From: Streptomyces sp. AC555_RSS877
GTDB taxonomy: Bacteria; Actinomycetota; Actinomycetes; Streptomycetales; Streptomycetaceae
DNA length: 64,000 bases
Assembly (NCBI RefSeq): GCF_019049245.1
Contig: NZ_JAGMUK010000040.1
Span: 62,001-126,000 of the forward strand
Direction: 5' to 3'
Of this stretch, positions 51,257 through 58,583 are shown one piece after another. The stretch's first letter is position 1, and every line of letters begins with the position of its first letter. Both the position numbers and the translations under genes were made by a program. The notes below the pieces were generated by a model. That model was not told the DNA's origin. It saw nothing but the letters and a program-made list of their open reading frames with translations, and ran no database searches.

Positions 51257-51634
51257 ATGGCTCCCGTCGTTCACATCGACGTGCCCTGGCTGCTCCAGCG
51301 GCACGAAGAGGTTCTGCCCGACCAGCCCACGATCAACGACTTCTCCGCCCTGGTCGCCGCCGTCGCCCGGCACCGCGTCGACCCGCCCCGCCTCGGCGTG
51401 GACTCCGACCCGGCCTGGCGGGCCGCCGCACTGCTGCACACCATCGCCCTGCTCAAGCCGCTGCCGTCGGCCAACGCACGCTTCGCCTGTGCGACGGCGG
51501 TGGCCTACATGTTCGTCAGCGGCGTCGGCATCGACCCGCCCTACGGCGCCCTCGTCGACCTCGCCCGCGACCTGATCTCCGGCAAGACGGACGTCTACGG
51601 CGCGGCCGACCGGCTGCGTTCCTGGCAGATCTGA
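51257..51634 (+). CDS. Fic-family toxin component with degenerate active-site motif
   Basis: This 125-residue protein has the size and helical pattern of Doc-like Fic toxins: IDVPWLLQRHEEVLPDQPTI at the N-terminus (as in Doc), AAALLHTIALLKPLPSANAR, and FACATAVAYMFVSGVGIDPP. The Fic motif HxFx(D/E)(G/A)NKR appears only as LKPLPSANAR: the catalytic His is not in place and Lys-Arg is Ala-Arg. Streptomyces annotations call such proteins the 'fic family toxin component', but the chemistry may be altered or lost. It forms an operon with the antitoxin. Confidence 0.75.
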   Translation: MAPVVHIDVPWLLQRHEEVLPDQPTINDFSALVAAVARHRVDPPRLGVDSDPAWRAAALLHTIALLKPLPSANARFACATAVAYMFVSGVGIDPPYGALVDLARDLISGKTDVYGAADRLRSWQI

Positions 51635-52147
51635 CGTTCCCCGGGTGTCGGTGCATCGGCCGTCCTCGGGGCCGCCGACCGAGGGCGGGAGGAACGGGGT
51701 CGGCGGCCGGCTGCGCGCAGGAGAGCCGCCGTCCTGCGCGGGGGCCTCCGAGGATGGGCCGGTTCCAGTGCACTACGCGGCGGTGTGCGCCGGGAGCGTG
51801 CGTACCGCTCCGGCGCGTGTGCGTGCATCACACGGGGCGCACGCGAGGGCGGAAAGAACCGGTGCGGGCGCGATGAGTTGCCTACTGCCGTGCGGCCGTT
51901 TCTGACTTTCTTTCAATGATGTGCAGGTTTCTCCAGTGCCTTGTTGGCCGTGAGTGACTTGTGCGAGGGTGAACAACCGTGTGGGGGGTAAGGGCCGGCT
52001 CGCATTCGTTCCGTGGGGAACCGGGGCGGACGGAGGCGGTGAATTCATACTCCTCATGTCCGCGCCGGAAAGGTGAGTGCCAGTCCGGGCTTCTTTTCGG
52101 CGGTAAGAACTTCTGTGCCCCCGTGTGCGTGGGAAGGAATCCGCTCA
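51635..52147 (+). promoter_or_regulatory. Leader region of the second lectin-sigma gene
   Basis: This 513-base gap has no supportable gene. Bases 51880-52110 are AT-richer (for example GACTTTCTTTCAATGATG). GGAACC occurs at 52017-52022 and GGAAGGAA just before the start region. The leader is unusually long for Streptomyces and should hold the promoter and probably regulatory sites. Confidence 0.4.
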
Positions 52148-53770
52148 GTGCCAACCCCCCATCCTCCTCGCCCGCCTTACCCCCCGGTCGGCGGGGCTCC
52201 CGAGGAATCCGACGAGGGCCTCGGCGCCGCGCTGAGAGGCCGTTCGGACGTCGAGGTCGGCAAGTCCGTCGCGCTGCTCATGGCGCGGCACTGGCAGCCG
52301 GTCCACGAGTACGCGGCGATCTGTCTCGCCTCCCCGGAGGGCACCGCCTCCATGGTCACCGCCGCCGCCTTCCACCAGGTGCTCGACCGGCTCACCCTGG
52401 GCGAGCCGGCCGTGGCGCTGCGGCCGCGGTTACTCGTGACAGTGCGGGACACCGTCAGACAGTGGTCCTCCGAGGAGCACATATCCGGAGCACTGCCGGA
52501 GTTGGGGAAACCGGCCGGAGGCCGCGGTATGCGGGCGGCCAAGTCGCTGACACCCGAAAATCGCAAGTTGGCCGAGCGTTCATTCCACGCTCTTCCCGGA
52601 CTCGCCCGGTGTTTGCTGTGGCACGTCGAGGTCGAGGCGGAACCCATGGCCGTCCCCGCCGCTCTCCTCGGCATGGACACCGGCACCGCGTCGGCGGCTC
52701 TCGAACAAGCGCGTGAAAAATTCCGTGAGGGTTGTGTACATGCCCATCGAGAACTCGCGCCGAGCAAGGATTGCCGCTTCTACAACCGTCTCCTCGACGT
52801 TCCGATTCGCCGCGGCGGGGCGCTGTTGCCGGATGTCCAGCACCATCTGGGGGAGTGCCGCCACTGCCGGAACGCCGCCGAACAACTGAGTCATTTCGAG
52901 GGCGGCCTGGGTGTCCTGCTCGCCGAGTCGGTGCTCGGCTGGGGCGCCCGGCGCTATCTCGAGTCCCGGCCGAGCCGGTCGCAGGAGCCGCCCCGCGCGC
53001 GCGGCTCCTCCCGGCACGGCGGCGGACGCCGTCGGCTGCTGCCGGGGATCCCCTCGCCCGGCCGCCGGCCCCTGGGCGGACTGCGCTCCTCGAGGACGCT
53101 CCTGACGGGCGTGGGCCTCGCCTCCGCCGGGCTGCTCGCGACCGTGCTCGTCGCCGGCCAGTGGTCGGACGGCGACGGGGTCGACCCGGCCGCCTCCACC
53201 AGCGGGAACGGGGCCGTGGGCGCGGCACCGGGAGCCGGCGGCCAGGCCCCGCCCACGGCGTCCTCCGGCACCGCCCAGCTCCCCATCGCTCCCGGCCGCA
53301 CCAGGCTGCGCAACCTCGGCGCCGACCTGTGCCTGGACATCAGGGGCGAGCCCAGGTCCGGCGCCGGGACCGAACTGGCGGCGTGCTCGTCCGTGCCCAC
53401 GCAGCAGTGGTCGTACGAGAGCGACGGGCTGCTGCGCAGCGTGGCGGAGCCCGACCTGTGTCTCGACTCGCACGCCGACGCCGGGGTGGTCATTCTCGGC
53501 ACGTGCGCGGGCGAGAAGGCGAAGCGGGCCGACGACGTGCGCTACGACCTCACCGTGCAGGGCGAGTTGCTGCCCCGCTGGGACGAGCAGCTCGCCCTCA
53601 CCACCACCGGCGCCGACCCGGGTTCCGACATCGTCGTCAAGGTCCGTGACGGGGTCACCGAGCAGTACTGGCTCGCCGACCCCGCGTCGACGGCCACCCC
53701 CGGCTCGCTGTCGGCCACCGGCACGCGGGCGCCCGGCGCGCGGGCGGTGGGGCTTTCGGACCGGGGTTAG
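52148..53770 (+). CDS. ECF-sigma-like / zinc anti-sigma / ricin-lectin transmembrane fusion protein 2
   Basis: This 540-residue paralogue of the protein at 38652 has the same order: a sigma-like N-terminus (LLMARHWQPVHEYAAICLAS, then FHALPGLARCLLWHVEVEAE and ALLGMDTGTASAALEQARE), then HLGECRHC at 233-240 (HxxxCxxC). A membrane helix lies near 317-338 (LLTGVGLASAGLLATVLVAG), followed by an external ricin-type domain (NLGADLCLDIRGEPRSGAG, QQWSYESDGLLRS, DLCLDSHADAGV). It lacks the long Pro/Thr and Gly/Tyr tail. The zinc-motif His falls at residue 233 in both proteins, which supports both chosen GTG starts. Codon 95 is TTA (52430-52432), suggesting bldA dependence. Confidence 0.85.
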   Translation: MPTPHPPRPPYPPVGGAPEESDEGLGAALRGRSDVEVGKSVALLMARHWQPVHEYAAICLASPEGTASMVTAAAFHQVLDRLTLGEPAVALRPRLLVTVRDTVRQWSSEEHISGALPELGKPAGGRGMRAAKSLTPENRKLAERSFHALPGLARCLLWHVEVEAEPMAVPAALLGMDTGTASAALEQAREKFREGCVHAHRELAPSKDCRFYNRLLDVPIRRGGALLPDVQHHLGECRHCRNAAEQLSHFEGGLGVLLAESVLGWGARRYLESRPSRSQEPPRARGSSRHGGGRRRLLPGIPSPGRRPLGGLRSSRTLLTGVGLASAGLLATVLVAGQWSDGDGVDPAASTSGNGAVGAAPGAGGQAPPTASSGTAQLPIAPGRTRLRNLGADLCLDIRGEPRSGAGTELAACSSVPTQQWSYESDGLLRSVAEPDLCLDSHADAGVVILGTCAGEKAKRADDVRYDLTVQGELLPRWDEQLALTTTGADPGSDIVVKVRDGVTEQYWLADPASTATPGSLSATGTRAPGARAVGLSDRG

Positions 53771-53798
53771 GGCTTGGCCGGCGGGGTTCGTCCGGCTC

Positions 53799-54968
53799 TC
53801 ATGCGGGCTCCTCCACCAGGTCGGCGGAGCCCACGGTCGCCGGGGTGGCGTGTCCGGACAGGGCGAGGGTGAGGTCCAGCTCCGCCAGCAGACAGCGGAT
53901 CACGTGCTCGACGCCCGCCTGGCCGTCGAGTCCGAGCCCGTAGACGTACGGCCGTCCGACCAGGACCGCCCGGGCGCCGAGGGCCAGGGCCTTGAAGACG
54001 TCGTCGCCGGTGCGGACGCCGCTGTCGAACAGGACGGTCAGGCGGTCGCCGACCGCTTCCGCGACCCGCGGCAGCGCGTCGGCCGCCGCGACCGCGCCGG
54101 CCACCTGACGGCCGCCGTGGTTGGACACCACCACGCCGTCCATCCCGGCGTCGGCGGCGAGGCGGGCGTCGTCCGGGTGCAGCACGCCCTTGAGGACGAT
54201 CGGGCCGTCCCAGTTCTCCCGCAGGAACGCCAGGTCCGGCCAGGTCTTGCCGGGGTCGGCGAACATGCCGACGAAGTGCATCACCGCCGCGTTCGGGTCC
54301 TCGTGCACCGGCTTGGCCAGGCCCGCCCGGAACGCCGGGTCCGAGAAGTAGTTGGCGGTGCCCACGCCGTGCAGGAACGGCAGATACGCCTGGTCGAGGT
54401 CGCGCGGACGCCAGGACAGCAGCGGGGTGTCGAGCGTGACGACCAGCGCGGTGAACGCGGCGGCCTTCGCCCGGTCCAGGAAACTCCGGGCCACCTCCGG
54501 GTCCTTCGGCCAGTACAGCTGGAACCACCGCTCGGCGTCGCCCATCGCCTCGGCGACCTGCTCCATCGGCGTACTGGACGCCGAGGACAGGATGTACGGC
54601 ACACCCTGCGCCGCGGCGGCCCGGGCGGCGGCGGGCTCGGCGTCGGGGTGCATGATCGACAGCACGCCGACCGGCGCCAGGGCCAGCGGCGCGGGCAGGG
54701 CGCGGCCGCACACCTCGACGGACAGGTCCCGTTCACGGACGTCCCGCAGCATGCGCGGCACGATCCGGCGACGCTCCAGTGCGGCCCGGTTGGCGCGGGC
54801 CGTACTGCCGTCCCCCGCGCTGCCCGCCACATAGCCGACCGGGCCGGGGCCGAGCCGCTGCCCGGTCAGCTCCTCCAGCCGGGTCAGATCGGTGGGCAGG
54901 CGCGGTACGGCGCCCGACATCCCGTTCAGATAGATCTCGTACTGGAAGTCCGCCCAGTGCTTGGCCAT
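53799..54968 (-). CDS. FMN-dependent alpha-hydroxy-acid oxidising protein (lactate 2-monooxygenase-like)
   Basis: This 389-residue protein of the glycolate oxidase/lactate monooxygenase family has FMN- and substrate-binding segments PLALAPVGVLSIMHPDAEPA, ILSSASSTPMEQVAEAM, WFQLYWPKDPEV and LVVTLDTPLLSWRPRDLDQA, with the catalytic His in VVSNHGGRQVAGAVAAADAL. FDSGVRTGDDVFKALALGA and VGRPYVYGLGL follow. The N-terminal Y-x-IYLNGMSG is typical of lactate 2-monooxygenase, which makes acetate and CO2 from lactate. Lactate dehydrogenase activity cannot be excluded. Confidence 0.85.
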   Translation of the reverse strand: MAKHWADFQYEIYLNGMSGAVPRLPTDLTRLEELTGQRLGPGPVGYVAGSAGDGSTARANRAALERRRIVPRMLRDVRERDLSVEVCGRALPAPLALAPVGVLSIMHPDAEPAAARAAAAQGVPYILSSASSTPMEQVAEAMGDAERWFQLYWPKDPEVARSFLDRAKAAAFTALVVTLDTPLLSWRPRDLDQAYLPFLHGVGTANYFSDPAFRAGLAKPVHEDPNAAVMHFVGMFADPGKTWPDLAFLRENWDGPIVLKGVLHPDDARLAADAGMDGVVVSNHGGRQVAGAVAAADALPRVAEAVGDRLTVLFDSGVRTGDDVFKALALGARAVLVGRPYVYGLGLDGQAGVEHVIRCLLAELDLTLALSGHATPATVGSADLVEEPA

Positions 54969-55134
54969 CGGTACCGCTCCGCCTCTCCTCGTCGAGCAGC
55001 GTCGCCCCGACGATACCGGCGAGTAGGCGCGGGTCCGCCCGCTGTTCGGGAACAGCGGCCGTGTGCGGGATCCGCACCGGAGGCCGGTTCAGCCGTCCTT
55101 CGGAGCGTGACCTGAGGAGTCGTCCACCGCCCGG

Positions 55135-55686
55135 TCACTCACCGTCCGTCGCGGCGTCCTCCGGCTCGGCGTCGGGCCCCTGGGCCCGCACCCGCTGCAC
55201 GTGTTCGAGGGAGTCCCGCAACTCGGCGAGCCAGTCGTCGGTGTGGCGCTGGACCAGGCGGACGCACCAGGCGAGGGCGTCGCTGCGGCTGCGGGCGACA
55301 CCGCCGGCCACGAGGGTGTCGAGCACCTGGCGCTCGGGCTGGCGCAGCCGGGTCATCACGGGCGCCGCCACATGGGTGAACAGGACCCGCTCCCCGCCGC
55401 ACTCCACGCCCCAGGACACCTTCCTGCGGAACCGGTGCTCGGCCTCGCCCGCCACCGCGATCCGGGTCTCCCGGGTGCGCTCCCGGAACTCCTGGACCCG
55501 GCCCTGGACGGCGGCCTCCCGTTCGGCGGCCGAGACGTCCTGCGCCAGCCGGGGCTCGGGAATGCGGCCGATCACGGTGATCTCCTCGCGGTCGGCCGTG
55601 ACCTCGACCAGCGCCTCGAAGAGGTCGTCCGGCAGGCGGCCGGCGAACCAGCCGCGCAGCTTCTCGTGCTGCTCTTTCGTAATCAT
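55135..55686 (-). CDS. Conserved hypothetical protein with a start-proximal operator
   Basis: This 183-residue soluble protein begins MITKEQHEKLRGWFAGRLPD, has an alpha/beta middle (FEALVEVTADREEITVIGRI), and ends with helices (RSRSDALAWCVRLVQRHTDD, then WLAELRDSLEHVQRVRAQG). The segment LVAGGVARSRSDALAWCVRL looks like a ribbon-helix-helix-type element (compare GxxxSRSEAxRxxL), so DNA binding is possible. No enzyme family is recognised. A perfect palindrome directly abuts the ATG, suggesting self-control. Confidence 0.6.
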   Translation of the reverse strand: MITKEQHEKLRGWFAGRLPDDLFEALVEVTADREEITVIGRIPEPRLAQDVSAAEREAAVQGRVQEFRERTRETRIAVAGEAEHRFRRKVSWGVECGGERVLFTHVAAPVMTRLRQPERQVLDTLVAGGVARSRSDALAWCVRLVQRHTDDWLAELRDSLEHVQRVRAQGPDAEPEDAATDGE

Positions 55687-55700
55687 GTAATCACGATTAC
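55687..55700. promoter_or_regulatory. Palindrome abutting the start codon of the 55135-55686 gene
   Basis: GTAATC-AC-GATTAC is a perfect 14-base inverted repeat immediately upstream of the ATG on the minus strand, where the ribosome site should be. The gene itself opens with another ATGATTAC. The next good Shine-Dalgarno-like GATGGAG lies beyond the palindrome. Confidence 0.6.
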
Positions 55701-56019
55701 TCCATCTCGGTGGGAAGGCAAGGGGCGGACCGGAAGTGCGCCGAGGGCTGAATCGGAATGTTTCAGGCCTATTAAGTGACGGGGGGAATCCGGCCATCCG
55801 GCCGGAACGGGAGATCGGGCACCGTGCGATTGCAGGGTGGGTGCGTTCGAATTCCGTTACTTCACGCCACTGATTCAATACGCAAGGTTACTGAAACCGG
55901 TGGGGTCGATGTGAGATTCGGGGCCGGACTCGGCAGACTCGCGCTCGCCGCGCCGGCACCGACCGAGTCGGATCGCGGCACACCGACATCTCGTCGAATC
56001 GAGCGGAAGGATGCACACA

Positions 56020-56454
56020 ATGCGGAACACCGCGCGCTGGGCAGCGACCCTGGGCCTTGCGGCCACCGCCGTCTGTGGACCCCTGACGGGCGCCGCCCTC
56101 GCACAACCGACCACCACCCCGAACGCGCTCTACGCCCCCTCGGCCCTGGTCCTCACCGTGGGCCACGGCGACAGCGCCGCCACCGTCACCCCGGAACGCG
56201 CGGTCACCCTGACCTGTGCCCCGACCGCCTCGGGCACCCACCCGGCCGCCGTCTCCGCCTGCGCGGAACTGCGCGCCGCGGACGGTGACTTCGACGCCCT
56301 GGCGGTCAGGGACGGCGTCCTGTGCACCAAGGAGTACGACCCCGTGGTCGTCACAGTCGACGGCGTGTGGCGCGGTCAGCGCGTCTCCTACGAGCGCACC
56401 TTCGCCAACGAGTGCGTGAAGAGCTTCCAGGGGAGCAGCGTCTTCACGTTCTGA
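56020..56454 (+). CDS. Subtilisin-inhibitor-like (SSI family) secreted protease inhibitor
   Basis: This 144-residue precursor has a signal peptide (MRNTARWAATLGLAATAVCG and onward, cleavage after ALA). The SSI domain follows: LYAPSALVLTVGHGDSAATV, RAVTLTCAPTASGTHPAAVS with the first disulfide pair (TCAP, SAC), and the reactive loop GVLCTKEYDPVVVTVDGVW. The segment ending RTFANECVKSFQGSSVFTF holds the second pair. By alignment with SSI (CPM-VYDP) the P1 residue is Lys, which predicts a trypsin-like target rather than subtilisin. ATG 56020 lies seven bases after AAGGA; ATG 56011 is possible. Confidence 0.9.
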   Translation: MRNTARWAATLGLAATAVCGPLTGAALAQPTTTPNALYAPSALVLTVGHGDSAATVTPERAVTLTCAPTASGTHPAAVSACAELRAADGDFDALAVRDGVLCTKEYDPVVVTVDGVWRGQRVSYERTFANECVKSFQGSSVFTF

Positions 56455-56588
56455 TGGACCGGGATCGCACGTTCTCCGGAATGTCCCGAGGGGCCCGCAG
56501 ATGGGGAGTGCGAGCCGCTTTCGCGGAGACCTGTGATCCCGCACCGGGGGTCGGTGGGCGGAGTGGGGCCGCCCGCCGACCCCTCGGG

Positions 56589-56831
56589 TCACTTCCCTTC
56601 CCTGTCCTTCTGTTCTTGGCCGCCCTGCTGGTTCCGGCTCCGGTCGCGGTGACTGGTGTCGCACCAGGGGTACCGCCGGCTGCGCCGGCAGGTGCACAGA
56701 GCCACCCGGAAGCGGTCGGAGCGGACCGTGGTGCCGTCCTCCAGTTCCACCTCCACCGGCCCCTCCACCAGCAGCGGGCCCCGGCGTTGCACGGTGATCC
56801 TGCGAGGCGTGTCAGACGGGGAGTTCGGCAC
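56589..56831 (-). CDS. CDGSH iron-sulfur domain protein
   Basis: This 80-residue protein shows the CDGSH iron-sulfur motif CTCRRSRRYPWCDTSH, with three Cys and one His ligands of a [2Fe-2S] cluster. It follows an N-terminal strand region (GPLLVEGPVEVELEDGTTVR). The C-terminus is Gln/Arg/Lys-rich. The gene overlaps the 3' end of the methyltransferase gene by 20 bases, so it is the last gene of a three-gene operon with the haem-oxygenase-like protein and is probably translated by coupling. Redox or cluster transfer is the expected role. Confidence 0.88.
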   Translation of the reverse strand: MPNSPSDTPRRITVQRRGPLLVEGPVEVELEDGTTVRSDRFRVALCTCRRSRRYPWCDTSHRDRSRNQQGGQEQKDREGK

Positions 56832-57474
56832 GGACGACCACCAGCTCCTCCTGCTTCTCGGCGGGAGGCAGCAGCCCGCGCTCCCGCAGCCAGCCCTCCC
56901 GCCCCCGCAGCACCGGACCGAACGCGATCCGGCTGCGGCGGGTCACCGACGCCTTGAGTCCGGCCGTCCGCAGATGCTCCAGCGTCCGGCCCGGATCGCT
57001 GAGCGCGGAGTGCACGATCAGCACGACGCCCCCGGGGCGCAGCAGATCCGGTGCCTCCCGGCAGATCCGGTCCAGTACCAACCGCCCGTCCCGGCCCGCG
57101 TCCCAGGCCCGGGCAGGACCGCGCGGCAACCGCACCATGGGTGCCGGCACGTACGGCGGGTTGGTCAGGATGAGGTCGAAGGACTGGCCCCGCACGGGGC
57201 CGAAGAGGTTCCCGCGCCGTATGCGTACTGGCACTCCCGCCCGCCAGGCGTTCAGCCGGGCCGTGGCCACCGCTCGCCACGACACGTCCACGGCGGTCAC
57301 GCGTGTGCCGCGGCGCGCGGCCTCCAAGGCCAGCGCACCGGAACCGGTGCCCACGTCGAGGACCTCCGCGCCCGGCGGAAGCGGTTCTTCTGACAGGGCC
57401 CCGGCCAGCAGGGCGGTGTCCTCCTGAGGGGCGTAGACGCCCGGGAGGACCAGCGGCAGTACCAAAGGATTCAC
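56812..57474 (-). CDS. HemK2/MTQ2-type methyltransferase
   Basis: This class I SAM-dependent methyltransferase of about 220 residues has motif I VLDVGTGSGALALEAARRG, an acidic strand end TAVDVSWRAVATARLNAW, and the diagnostic NPPY motif in DLILTNPPYVPAPMVRLPRG of N5-glutamine and N6-adenine methyltransferases. HemK relatives methylate glutamine in release factors. GTG 57474 is used; a TTG at 57495 immediately abuts the upstream stop codon. It lies in the same operon as the iron-redox and CDGSH genes, so its target may differ from a release factor. Confidence 0.82.
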   Translation of the reverse strand: MNPLVLPLVLPGVYAPQEDTALLAGALSEEPLPPGAEVLDVGTGSGALALEAARRGTRVTAVDVSWRAVATARLNAWRAGVPVRIRRGNLFGPVRGQSFDLILTNPPYVPAPMVRLPRGPARAWDAGRDGRLVLDRICREAPDLLRPGGVVLIVHSALSDPGRTLEHLRTAGLKASVTRRSRIAFGPVLRGREGWLRERGLLPPAEKQEELVVVRAELPV

Positions 57475-57495
57475 GTCGCTCGTGTACCCCGGCAA

Positions 57496-58509
57496 TCAGG
57501 AGATATGGGAGATTTCGGAAACCGTGGGCGTGCGCAGCGACGACCGTCCGGCCCGCCAGTCGGTGAGCAGCCGGGCGGCCAGGTGGCCCTCGACGTGTTC
57601 GGTGGCGTCGATGCCGAAGGCCACGTCGGCCGCCAGATGCGGCTCCTCGGCGAGCAGCCCGCCGATGACCTCGTGGCGTACGACCTGCTCGTGCACGGCG
57701 TCCGCCTCGACGTGCTCGTCGTAGAAGAACTCGGCCGCCGGTCCGGCGTCCGTGCGCCGCATCGCCTCGGCCAGCCGCCGGGAACCGGGTGACGACGTGA
57801 TCTCGACCGACGCGAAGTGACCCACCAGGGCGCCCCGCAGGGACCGGTGCAGACCGAACAGGGACATGAGGTTCACCGTGGCCAGCATCTCCGCGCAGGC
57901 CGCGTCGAGGTAGTGCCCGTACGCCGTGTCGAGGTCCAGGTCGCACATCAGGTCGGCGAACAGCCGCGCGTGCACCCGGTCGGGGCGGCCGCCGCCGTAC
58001 TCGTCGAACTCCACCGCCGCCATCCCCGCCTTGGCCCGGCCCCACAGCCGCGGCAGCACCCAGGCGTGCGGATCGGCCTCCTTGAGGTGGTACAGCGAGC
58101 GCTGCGCGGCGTACTCGCGCAGCTGCCACAGCTCGCCCTCCTTCTGCAGGTAGTGGCTGACGCCCGTCCCGTCGAGGGGTTCGACCAGGAGGTCGGCGAG
58201 CGCGTCGTCCACGCTGTCGTGTACGGCCGTGTCGGCACGCAGCGCGGCCAGGAAGCGGTGCTCCAGCGCGGCGCGGGTGCGCAGCAGGTCCGGGTCCCAC
58301 TCGCGGTCCGGGGCGACGCCCTCGAACCCGCGGTAGTGCAGCTCGTAGCAGAGGTACAGCGCGAGCTGGAGGTCGTCGCCGTAGACGGCCGCGCCCGCCA
58401 CCTCCTCGTGGTCCGGCAGTGGTCCGGCGCCCCGCAGGTACTCCGCGACGGCTGCCGAGACCGGCCCCCGGGCGAGGGGCAGCCGTGGTTCGTGACTCTC
58501 GTGTGGCAT
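57496..58509 (-). CDS. Iron-containing redox enzyme family protein (haem-oxygenase-like fold)
   Basis: This 337-residue all-helical protein is of the haem-oxygenase-like di-iron type. Conserved acidic/His helices include ALYLCYELHYRGFEGVAPDR, AAEFFYDEHVEADAVHEQVV and FGIDATEHVEGHLAARLLTD. These E-x-x-H/D-x-x-x-H patterns match iron ligands of this family, whose members do varied oxidations. It is the first gene of the operon with a methyltransferase and a CDGSH protein. ATG 58509 gives the normal N-terminus. The family is present in many Streptomyces. Confidence 0.85.
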   Translation of the reverse strand: MPHESHEPRLPLARGPVSAAVAEYLRGAGPLPDHEEVAGAAVYGDDLQLALYLCYELHYRGFEGVAPDREWDPDLLRTRAALEHRFLAALRADTAVHDSVDDALADLLVEPLDGTGVSHYLQKEGELWQLREYAAQRSLYHLKEADPHAWVLPRLWGRAKAGMAAVEFDEYGGGRPDRVHARLFADLMCDLDLDTAYGHYLDAACAEMLATVNLMSLFGLHRSLRGALVGHFASVEITSSPGSRRLAEAMRRTDAGPAAEFFYDEHVEADAVHEQVVRHEVIGGLLAEEPHLAADVAFGIDATEHVEGHLAARLLTDWRAGRSSLRTPTVSEISHIS

Positions 58510-58583
58510 GAGCCCCGGGTACCCCGGCCGTGCTCGGCCATCCACCGGCGTGGAGCCGCCCAGAGGGGGTACTCCGAGCCCAC

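Noticed and set aside
38276..52147. Shared ECF promoter (GGAACC with a downstream -10) before both lectin-sigma genes
   Set aside because: GGAACC occurs in both leaders, but no matching -10 at a consistent distance could be found, so autoregulation is not claimed.
55788..55805. TCCGGCC-ATCC-GGCCGGA inverted repeat upstream of the SSI gene
   Set aside because: Seven-base GC palindromes are expected by chance in this composition, and nothing around it supports a function.
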